Assembly: GCA_036939355.1 (NCBI GenBank)
Contig: JALLAP010000169.1
Location: 1 to 17,625, forward strand
DNA from: Thalassiosira profunda
Taxonomy: Eukaryota > Bacillariophyta > Thalassiosirophyceae > Thalassiosirales > Thalassiosiraceae
Reading direction: 5' to 3'
Length of the DNA stretch: 17,625 nt
This document shows, one piece after another, positions 10,221 through 16,906 of this stretch; within the stretch, counting starts at the first letter, position 1, and every line of letters begins with the position of its first letter. The notes under the pieces are model-generated. The model was not told the origin of the DNA, searched no databases, and saw only the letters and a program-made list of their open reading frames with translations. The position numbers and the translations under genes were made by a program.

Positions 10221-10355
10221 GAAGTACGACGTACTAATGTTGTACCTTATGTAGGTAAACGGCTCAAGTTCCCCGGCCGAGGCGGGCGCGGGACGGGTGG
10301 GCGTGGCGAGCCTCCTCGACCTCGACGCGCTGCACCTGCACTTCCACTCTCCGGA

Positions 10356-10605
10356 ATGCCAGCGCCTTATTGTACACGTGGCTGGTCGGAAGATGATTGG
10401 AGGTGCAGGGCCATGCCTACCTGAGAGCATTGTGATGTCGCACGAGTTTTTTCCGACTTTGGCTGCGACTACGACTTTAGCTGCGGCGGCGGCCCTCATG
10501 CCTTTGCGTTGGCTCATGAGATGGCAAGGATGGCAAGAAGAGACCCTGCTAGAAATGGGTGGATGCTCGAGGATGTCAAGCGCAGACCCGTTGCGAGTCG
10601 AACGA
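10356..10605 (+). other. Possible upstream exons of the MYND gene (tentative)
   Basis: A spliced model links an ATG at 10356 to the MYND ORF: exon 10356-10402, intron 10403-10480 (GTGCAG to ACTTTAG, 78 nt), exon 10481-10605, intron 10606-10761 (GTTTGA to CCCGCAG, 156 nt), last exon 10762-10958. The frame stays open and would give 122 residues, including GWSEDDWS and LAHEMARMARRDP. The first intron has the usual size for this window, but the second donor is weak. I have no homology to support it. Confidence 0.25.
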
Positions 10606-10748
10606 GTTTGATTTGATGACAGAGTTTGACCAAGAAGCAGCCAAGGAATCACTCTCCAAGGCGTCGCGTGGAGAGATGACGCCAAATCCAGAGTACTCCA
10701 ACCATTGGCAATTCGCCATGTTAAGCCCGGGAAGCTTCCCGATTCCCG

Positions 10749-10958
10749 ATGTTTCCCGCAGGAACGGAAGTAACGCAGCAAGGGCTGCTGATTCCTGCCG
10801 GCGCGTGCAACAAGTGCGGTATTACAGCCGAAGCCTTCAAGGCCAACTTGAAACTCTGCAGCGTTTGCAAGAATGTCCAGTATTGCACCAAGGAGTGTCA
10901 AACCAATGACTGGAAGAGCCACCGCAAGCTTTGCATTCGCAAGAAGAAGAGGAAATAG
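10749..10958 (+). CDS. Small MYND-type zinc-finger protein
   Basis: The visible ORF encodes 69 residues, nearly all of it one MYND zinc finger. The eight ligands are in order and well spaced: C20, C23, C37, C40, C46, C50, H58 and C62, including CSVCKNVQYCTKECQ and WKSHRKLC. A basic tail (RKKKRK) ends the protein. MYND fingers bind proline-rich peptides and occur in transcription regulators and SMYD-type proteins; no SET or ankyrin part is present here. The ATG at 10749 is the first in this frame after a TAA near 10716, but CCCGCAG at 10755-10761 is a good intron 3' end, so the ORF may be only the last exon. The domain is certain; the start is not. Confidence 0.65.
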   Translation: MFPAGTEVTQQGLLIPAGACNKCGITAEAFKANLKLCSVCKNVQYCTKECQTNDWKSHRKLCIRKKKRK

Positions 10959-11056
10959 AACGTGTGCAGGAAGATCCACGTGGAGAATGGGGGACTATTA
11001 TTTGTCAGGAATGAAGCCGAGCCGTAGTGTTTCTTTAGCGTACGCAAGTCTGCTTT

Positions 11057-11076
11057 AGTTTACTGGGCACCCCACA
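11057..11076. repeat. 20-nt motif, copy 2 (matches 8785-8804)
   Basis: This copy differs from the one at 8785-8804 by one base. It overlaps the stop codon of the low-complexity membrane protein gene, where the minus strand codes LWGAQ-stop. It lies about 100 nt after the MYND stop. Confidence 0.6.
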
Positions 11077-13255
11077 GCCTCGGGTTGTCGTCTGCGATAC
11101 CGTCCTCCACGCTCCGTTTTGGAGGCACTGCCGGCTTCTCGGCACGAGCAACGGTATCTTTTGGAGAGCTCTGTGCAGTTTGCGGTTGCAGATGCTGCTG
11201 TGCCTCCTCCTTCTCGAGCGCCGCTAATTTCTCTCGCTCCTCCGGCGTGAAGAGGTGCAGCGGCGCCTCCTGACGGAAGTTTCGGGAGTCGTTGTGGAAA
11301 GGATCGTCGCTGAGCACGTCCACCTCGCCCGGCGGAGCCTGCGTCTTTGCATTCGCCTCCAAGGGTTCCTCCTGCTCATTTGCCGGCGCGTTCGGATCGT
11401 TGACCACGGTCCCGTCCGAGTCGACGGCGTGGATGAAGCTGCCGCCCACGACGGCGAACTGGCCGGAGTCGCCGCGGAGGTGCGCCTGCTGGCCAACGAT
11501 GACGTTGTTGCCCGCCGGAACGGGGAGCTGGTTCCCTGCAACGGGGACCTGCTGCTGAACGTATTGGTAGGGCTTTTGCTGTTGTTGTGTTTGTTGTTGC
11601 TGCATTGGCTGCGGCGACTGCGGCCGGGGCTGGTTGGGATGTGGCTCCCTTGGCTCCTCGCGAAGCCCCGGCGAACGGGCCTGGGGAAACAGCGGCAGGT
11701 TGCGCAGCTGCTCGGTGATTTCCGGAACAGGGGCAGCCCCCGACCCACCGTTCGCACTAGGCGCCTCATGTCCCCGAACATGCCACTCCGCCAAGTCCCC
11801 AGCATTATCAGTCTTTGGAATGCCCTGTTCACTTGCCACTCGCGGAGAGGGGTCCAACGAGGCCCCCTCGCGAACGTGTCCCCCCAGCTGCTGCCGCTGC
11901 CACAGCATCTGCTCCTCGATCTGCCGGGCCTGCTCCCGTTTGGCCCGTTCCGGCCTAACTTGCGCATCCCGGGCGAGCAGCAGCTGCTCCTGCTCCGGCG
12001 TGAGTGCCTCCTGGTCCAAGCCCTCCTCCTGTTGACTCTGCTGTGAAGTGGCACCCTCGGCAGAGAGCGAGTCGTCGTCGCCGTTGCCCCTCGTGTCTGT
12101 TCGTCCGATCAATTCCTCGACCGCCTTGCGGAAATATCGCTCCGAGGGCGGATCTTTGTCTTCCGCGCCCTCCTCTGCGGGTATCGGGTTTGCGTTTGGA
12201 TCCCCGGCGCCGCCCTCCTCTTCCTTTGCCCTCGGCGCGTCTGCCATCTCCCCTCCATCATCGGCATCCCTCGTCCCTCCCCCCTCCACGGCATTCCGCA
12301 CCGTGGCCGGGGGGTACTTCCTCCCGCCCTCCTCCGCGATCTCCTCTCCCCCCCTTAAAAATCGGCCCTCGCTCCGCTCCAGCCGCAGTTCGACGACGCC
12401 CATTTTGGCCATCAGGATGAAGCCCGTGGCGAAGAGCAGGAGGGCCTGCCACGGGGCACCAAGGAGCGGATGTAACAACGACGACGCCCCCCGGGCGGCG
12501 CGGGATCGCTTGCTCCGCCTGTCGGTTCGGCCGTTAGGCGAAGCCGAGCATGCCGAGCGGGCTGCCGAATGGTGGCTGCCGCGAGAGTGCGAGGCGTCGT
12601 CGTTTGCCCCGCCCGTTCGAGATCTAGGGCGCCTCCTCCTCGACGACCCGTTTCCATCGCACTTCTGCCGACGCCCATCATTGCGCGTCTGCTCCGTGGA
12701 GTCGCTGGCGTCGCCCCGCGCAACCCCCCGGGCGTACCGCTCGTTCCGCCGCAGCTTCCGGAGCCGGCGGAAGGTGGCCGTGTCCATCGTCGCGAGGCTC
12801 GCGAGGGTGGCGTCGTCGCCCGGAGAATCCCCGCGGATGTCGCCGCTGTCGCGCTCGCCGGCCGATTGACTGCGGTCGTCTCCGCTGGTGGCGCCGATGT
12901 CCTGGGCGTCGGCCCGTGGCGATGGCTGCGCCATGAACTCCCCGCGCGCCTCCGCCCCGCCGTGCAGCCCGGCGAGGTACGACCGCTGCGAGGAGGCGGC
13001 GCCGCCGTCACCAGCCTCCGCCTCCATCTGAACGGTCACGAAGGACCCTTCCTCGGCGGGAGGATCCTGCGTCGTCCGGGAGGCGTTCTCGCCGTGGGGG
13101 TCGGCGGAATCGTCGTCGGGGTCCATCTCCCGTGTTGGCGCCGCCTTTGCAGCAAAGTGAGCACACTCGCGGGTGGCGCGCGGTGTGGCGGGGCGGGGCC
13201 GGCGGTGGGTGAAGCGGGGTGAGCGAGCGGAGAGGTCATCTCGATCTCGAAGCAT
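11060..13255 (-). CDS. Low-complexity single-pass membrane protein, Gln-rich
   Basis: Function not recognised. The frame is 731 residues from the ATG at 13255; an in-frame Met at residue 44 (ATG at 13126, MDPDDDSADPHG) may be the true start and gives 688. The N-terminal part is acidic, then Arg/Ser-rich (SSRRRRPRSRTGG). One hydrophobic segment lies at about 267-286 (WQALLLFATGFILMAKMGVV). After it come Glu/Gly-rich sequence, a Glu/Gln/Arg-rich stretch with coiled-coil character (about 417-457, with AKREQARQIEEQML), a poly-Gln/Pro region near 545-565, and a final charged segment with LFTPEEREKLAALEKEE. No enzymatic motif was found. The layout (charged tail, one anchor, Gln/Pro-rich stem) resembles the nearby sulfotransferase but without the catalytic domain. 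The ORF is long and uninterrupted; no intron is needed. Confidence 0.72.
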   Translation of the reverse strand: MLRDRDDLSARSPRFTHRRPRPATPRATRECAHFAAKAAPTREMDPDDDSADPHGENASRTTQDPPAEEGSFVTVQMEAEAGDGGAASSQRSYLAGLHGGAEARGEFMAQPSPRADAQDIGATSGDDRSQSAGERDSGDIRGDSPGDDATLASLATMDTATFRRLRKLRRNERYARGVARGDASDSTEQTRNDGRRQKCDGNGSSRRRRPRSRTGGANDDASHSRGSHHSAARSACSASPNGRTDRRSKRSRAARGASSLLHPLLGAPWQALLLFATGFILMAKMGVVELRLERSEGRFLRGGEEIAEEGGRKYPPATVRNAVEGGGTRDADDGGEMADAPRAKEEEGGAGDPNANPIPAEEGAEDKDPPSERYFRKAVEELIGRTDTRGNGDDDSLSAEGATSQQSQQEEGLDQEALTPEQEQLLLARDAQVRPERAKREQARQIEEQMLWQRQQLGGHVREGASLDPSPRVASEQGIPKTDNAGDLAEWHVRGHEAPSANGGSGAAPVPEITEQLRNLPLFPQARSPGLREEPREPHPNQPRPQSPQPMQQQQTQQQQKPYQYVQQQVPVAGNQLPVPAGNNVIVGQQAHLRGDSGQFAVVGGSFIHAVDSDGTVVNDPNAPANEQEEPLEANAKTQAPPGEVDVLSDDPFHNDSRNFRQEAPLHLFTPEEREKLAALEKEEAQQHLQPQTAQSSPKDTVARAEKPAVPPKRSVEDGIADDNPRLWGAQ

Positions 13256-13595
13256 CTGAGTTTCTCCGAGCGAGCGTCAAGGGTTTAGGGTTAGGGTTAG
13301 GGTTAGGGTGCAGGGCAGGTCGGTGCACCTCGCTCTAAACGGCCAACCCTAACCCCCCTAACCTCACCGGGACCCTCTCTAGATGAAGATACCCAACATA
13401 ACCCTAAGCCTCTCTGCCCTCTGCCCTCTCCCTCTTTAGCGAGCGCCCTCAACACAGCACACAGCCCCCCCCTTCATCGCCATCATCTGCGCGGCCGCCT
13501 CCCTCCGCGGTAACAATACCACCGGCCGCCTCCTCCATCCGACCTCCGACTCACGAAGCTCACAGGTGAAGCTCTTGCCCGGCTGGCCATCCACT
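13256..13595. promoter_or_regulatory. Divergent spacer containing telomere-like repeats
   Basis: About 340 nt separate the low-complexity membrane gene (minus) and the histidine phosphatase gene (plus). Besides the TTAGGG array at 13285-13308 it holds CCCTAA-type motifs in the opposite orientation around 13343-13362 and 13399-13405, and a C/T-rich stretch (about 13405-13440). Both promoters should lie here. Confidence 0.5.
13285..13308 (+). repeat. Interstitial telomere-type repeat (TTAGGG x4)
   Basis: Four exact TTAGGG units run in tandem, preceded by GGGTT. TTAGGG is the telomere repeat of many eukaryotes, including stramenopiles. Genes lie on both sides, so this is an internal copy and not a chromosome end. 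Confidence 0.9.
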
Positions 13596-14336
13596 ATGCG
13601 CCTCCTCCTCGCCGTCATATGCGCGCTGCTCCCGCGCGCCGCCGCCCTGTCCCCCGACCCCTCAGGCGGGGCAGTCATCAACCACCTCGTCCACCGCGGC
13701 GCCCTAACGCACTCCTACCACGCCCTCCGACACGGGCAGAGCCTGGCGAATGTCGAAGGCATCATCTCCTCCGACCCGGCCGTGTCGACGGTACAGCACG
13801 GCCTGTCGGAGGTGGGGAAGGAGCAGGCGAGAGAAGCGGGGAAAGCGTTCGCGGTGGAGCATCGAAAGCAATCTGCAAATGATGATTATCGTGGCGTGGC
13901 GATATTCTCATCGGACTTCGCGCGGGCGCGGGAGACCGCGGCAATCTTCGCGGAGGAGTTGGCTCATGCTGGAATACCACTGTACAACGGCGGCGTCGTC
14001 CTAGAAAAAAGATTGCGAGAGCGCTTCTTCGGAGAGCTGAACGGGGGACCGGACACGCGATATCAGGAGGTTTGGGACGTGGACATACAAGACCCCAATC
14101 ACAACGAGTTTGGCGTCGAGTCGGCCAACGCGGTGTTGGAGCGGACGACGAAACTGATCACGGAATTGGACGAGCGATTGCAATCGTCGTCGGGGGACGG
14201 GAATTGCTGGAAGTGCATTCTTGTAGCGCATGGAGATGTGCTTCAGATCATGCAAACCGGTTTCTTAGGGCACGAAGATGCATCGAGACACCGGAGCCTG
14301 GAGCATCTCGAGACGGCGACCATCCGAGAGTTGTAA
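13596..14336 (+). CDS. Histidine phosphatase superfamily protein with signal peptide
   Basis: The protein has 246 residues. The ATG at 13596 starts MRLLLAVICALLPRAAALS, a typical signal peptide. The catalytic RHG is at residues 45-47 (LRHGQSLAN), the second His at about 212 (LVAHGDVLQIMQ), and the acidic and arginine sites fall in SSDFARARETA and RLRERFFGELNGG. These are the core features of the branch 1 histidine phosphatases (phosphoglycerate-mutase-like phosphatases). The length and motifs suit a small phosphatase better than a glycolytic mutase; the GALQG and WRLNERHYG blocks of the mutase at 228-2419 are absent. The substrate is unknown. It is secreted, or targeted through the ER, perhaps to the plastid. 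Its stop lies only 7 nt from the stop of the convergent aldo/keto reductase gene. Confidence 0.85.
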   Translation: MRLLLAVICALLPRAAALSPDPSGGAVINHLVHRGALTHSYHALRHGQSLANVEGIISSDPAVSTVQHGLSEVGKEQAREAGKAFAVEHRKQSANDDYRGVAIFSSDFARARETAAIFAEELAHAGIPLYNGGVVLEKRLRERFFGELNGGPDTRYQEVWDVDIQDPNHNEFGVESANAVLERTTKLITELDERLQSSSGDGNCWKCILVAHGDVLQIMQTGFLGHEDASRHRSLEHLETATIREL

Positions 14337-14343
14337 TTGCTTA

Positions 14344-15412
14344 CTATATCAGCTCAAAACCCATTGCATACTCTGCGGATGCGAATGATGCCTCGTCCAA
14401 CTCGTTCATTTCCGACACCGTGAGCCTCCAGCTCCCGTCTGGCCCCGTGGCGCCTCTGATCGCCTCTAGTACCTGCTCTCCATTCCTCGCGCCGCATAGC
14501 GGTGTGACTCCCTTGCAAATGCTCCAATTGATTGCGACCTGCGCCGGGCTCTTCCCCCTTCTCTCCGCCACGTCCCGAACTTTGTCGATGACAGGAGCAC
14601 AGTTCTTTCCATTTTACGCGTGTGGCCTTGCTCCTCTGCCCATTTAGCCCCCCAGGGACGTTGCTGAACCACTCCTCGTCGTACGCCCCGCTCAGTACTC
14701 CGCCTCCCAGTGGGTGGTATCCCAGAACCCGCATTCCCAATTCGTCGCACGCTTCTTTGGTTTCCAGTGACGATCGATGTCGCATCAGGTTGAAATTGAT
14801 TTGGTTGGAGACCAGCGGCACGTTTCGCTTCGAGAAGAATTCGTATGCCGCACGAACGTTTTGGGGTCCGTAGTTGCACACCCCGGTGTGCTTGACGAGC
14901 CCTTCGTTGTAACATCGCGCAAGGCCCTCCCAGTAGATCGCGTCCTTGTTGTCAGTTACCCCAAAGAGCTTCAGTGGCTGCGAGACCGCGTCGCTGTAAT
15001 GAAGTTGGTAGAGGTACAATTGATCGACGCCCAATCTTTGCATGCTCGCCTTGCATGCATCAACCACAGAGTCGGGAGACAACCGCCAAGGCTTTGGTGC
15101 AAACTTCGTGCAAATGAGCAGATCGGGGTCCTCTGTGTCGTGTCGAAACGTCCTCCCCGACACCTCGATCGCAGCCCCCAGCGCGCTCTCGGCATCGCCG
15201 TCGTTCGTCCCGTACTTCTCCGCGGTATCGATGAGCGTGCCGCGGGGCAGGGCGTCCAGGAGCTTCGCGATGCCGGAGGGCGAGTTGTCGTAGGAGGGGT
15301 TGAGGGTGCCGAAAGCGATGGGGGAGAGATTTGCAAAGAGAGGGGACGGCGACAGGCTCTGGGAGGGAAGCGCCGCGCCGAGGAGAATGGCGATGGGTAA
15401 CAGCGCGGCCAT
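14344..15412 (-). CDS. Aldo/keto reductase with signal peptide; frame broken by one nucleotide
   Basis: This is a NADPH-dependent aldo/keto reductase family member. Starting at ATG 15412, MAALLPIAILLGAALPSQS is a signal-like N terminus. The catalytic tetrad is complete: D62, Y67 (IDTAEKYG), K103 (ICTKFAPK) and H138 (YLYQLHYSD). Later blocks include GVCNYG and LGYHPLGGGVLSGAY. The frame holds to VKW (ending 14609). The conserved C-terminal part, CAPVIDKVRDVAERRGKSPA through AQVAINWSIC and CGARNGEQV, continues in another frame to the stop at 14344-14346. One extra base in the AAA run of the minus strand (TTT at 14606-14608) accounts for it; without that base the protein would have 355 residues, normal for the family. 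No intron fits, because homology is continuous across the break. It is a sequencing error or a recent pseudogene. Confidence 0.82.
14606..14608 (-). other. Single-base frameshift site in the aldo/keto reductase gene
   Basis: The minus strand reads GTAAAATGGAAAGAACTG here. Skipping one A of the second A-run moves from the frame coding RVKW to the frame coding KNCAPVID. The unshifted frame runs on as low-homology sequence, and the C-terminal frame has a TAA just upstream. Confidence 0.75.
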
Positions 15413-15748
15413 CACTGTTGCTGTTGCGCCAGAGTGGCAGAGAGGGCGCGGGCCATGGGCGGGCTGCAACAAAGTAGTGATGTTCTTTATGTCCAATTCC
15501 TCTGTAGAACGGAGGAATTCATACCGGAAGGGGAAGGAGGAGCCTTCCTCACAGGACCAAAGGCAGCAGAGCAGCATAGCAACCTCCTGGCCTTCCGAGG
15601 GCGGCAACGGCAGCGGCGGCAGCGGCGGCGCGTACGGCTCAAGATCCCTGCTTTTTCGGCGCGGTCGGGGTGCTTGTCTGTGAAGGGCGGCGGCGGCGCA
15701 AAACATCCACATCTCTCGTGTACGTGCGCTTTGTCTGCAAGCACAAAC
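15413..15748. promoter_or_regulatory. Divergent spacer between aldo/keto reductase and isopentenyl phosphate kinase genes
   Basis: The spacer of 336 nt must hold both promoters. It contains a GGC/CAG-rich simple stretch at about 15600-15631. The plus-strand frame of the kinase stays open through it (from about 15434), with an in-frame ATG at 15455, so an N-terminal extension cannot be excluded. No clear core promoter motif was seen. Confidence 0.4.
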
Positions 15749-16828
15749 ATGGACAGCGAAATAGTCATCCTCAAGATCGGCGGCTCGTCGATCACCGACA
15801 AGGCCCGCGAGGAAACCCTCGACCAACCGTCGCTGGACTGGTTCGCCACCCTCGTCGCCTCGGCGGTCGATCCGTCGTTCCTCTGCAATGGCGCGGGGAC
15901 TAGTGCAAACAAGGAACATGGCACAAAGCGAAAGAGGCAGTTTGTTTTGGTGCACGGCGCTGGATCCTTCGGTCACCACTCCGCGAAGCGGTACCGGCTG
16001 CGGTGCGGGAAGGCGGCGTTCCTCGACGCGCGCGGCGATTCCAAATCCGCCTCCATCGACGAGGAGGGGAGGCGATGCCAAATGGAGGGCCTGGCGAAGA
16101 CGCGGCGCTCCGTCCAAAAGCTCAACGCCGCCACTGTTAGCACTCTGATCGACCACGGGGTGACCGCCGTGGGGATCTCGCCGGGGGTGTCCTTCCCCGG
16201 CTTGCGCGCCCACGGTGCAACGGGGTTGCCAAAGGATACTTCTCCAGAAGAGTATGCGCTCGATGATAGTCCCCGGGGAATGTTGGAGCTGTGCCGCTCT
16301 GCAAAGGAAGCGCTGCAGGCGGGCCTCGTTCCCGTCATCCACGGGGACGCCTGCCTATTATACGACAACGTGCGCGGGGGGATTTTGGGCGGGGATACCA
16401 TCACGGAAGGCTTGGCAACACTGTGGAAGTACGTGGAAGACGAACCGGAGAAAGGAATATCGCAGGTCGTCTTTATCACTGATGTGGACGGGGTATACAG
16501 CGTGGACCCCAAGATGGACAGCGATGCGAAACTGATTCGATCGATCACTGTTGATAAAGAGACGGGAGAGTTATCGATCGAGGGTGCGGCGGGCAAGGGT
16601 GGTACCGGCGATGCATTTGGCGTGAAAGCTGGTGGCTCGAGCCACGCACACGACGTGACGGGCGGCCTGGCTGCAAAGCTTGGGGCGACGGTGGCGATTG
16701 TGCAAGGTGGCATAGACGTGGTCATTACGCAATGCGGATCGGACAGCACCGTCAAGTTCGTTCGTGGAGGCTATGGGTCGATTTGGGACGTTGATTCAGG
16801 AACGCGGCTCTCTCAAAGACGATCATGA
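15749..16828 (+). CDS. Isopentenyl phosphate kinase
   Basis: This enzyme phosphorylates isopentenyl phosphate to isopentenyl diphosphate with ATP (amino acid kinase fold). The ORF from ATG 15749 (CACAAACATGG) encodes 359 residues. Family motifs in order are ILKIGGSSITDK (residues 7-18), VLVHGAGSFGHHSAKRY with the probable catalytic His at 76, GLVPVIHGDA, GILGGDTITEGLA, VVFITDVDGVYSVDP and AHDVTGGLAAKLGA. The HGAGSFGH and HDVTGG blocks distinguish it from glutamate-5-kinase and UMP kinase. Archaeal enzymes have about 260 residues and plant ones about 330; the extra length here is a linker near 40-63 and a charged stretch near 85-105. No targeting peptide precedes the kinase domain with this start, so it is probably cytosolic. 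It converges on the next gene with 78 nt between stops. Confidence 0.92.
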   Translation: MDSEIVILKIGGSSITDKAREETLDQPSLDWFATLVASAVDPSFLCNGAGTSANKEHGTKRKRQFVLVHGAGSFGHHSAKRYRLRCGKAAFLDARGDSKSASIDEEGRRCQMEGLAKTRRSVQKLNAATVSTLIDHGVTAVGISPGVSFPGLRAHGATGLPKDTSPEEYALDDSPRGMLELCRSAKEALQAGLVPVIHGDACLLYDNVRGGILGGDTITEGLATLWKYVEDEPEKGISQVVFITDVDGVYSVDPKMDSDAKLIRSITVDKETGELSIEGAAGKGGTGDAFGVKAGGSSHAHDVTGGLAAKLGATVAIVQGGIDVVITQCGSDSTVKFVRGGYGSIWDVDSGTRLSQRRS

Positions 16829-16906
16829 GTCCGTGCTACGCAACTGTTGCAATGATTTATTCTTGGAATATGTATTGGACTAGCTGCGGGCGCGACCAAC
16901 GCCGCG

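Larger units (their letters stand above)
10031..10748. promoter_or_regulatory. Divergent spacer with G-rich tract and possible upstream MYND exons
   Basis: The region separates the PDZ gene (minus) from the MYND ORF (plus). It contains a very G-rich stretch (about 10169-10220) and then a short AT-richer stretch (10226-10260) with TATGTAGGTA. Long frames on both strands here lack recognisable domains, and most begin at non-ATG codons. From 10356 on, part may be coding exons of the MYND gene. Confidence 0.4.

Noticed and set aside
10047..10979. 310-residue minus-strand open frame
   Set aside because: It runs antisense to the clear MYND zinc finger and shows no domain; its end is Pro-rich translation of the G-rich tract.
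11255..12869. Plus-strand frames of 263 and 273 residues
   Set aside because: They are antisense to the Gln-rich membrane protein. Leu-rich stretches come from translating CTG/CAG repeats in the other direction.
13285..13308. Chromosome end
   Set aside because: Genes continue on both sides, and the array has only four units.
15413..16342. Long minus-strand open frame upstream of and continuous with the aldo/keto reductase
   Set aside because: It lies opposite the isopentenyl phosphate kinase, has no recognisable motif, and the reductase has a good signal-peptide start at 15412.
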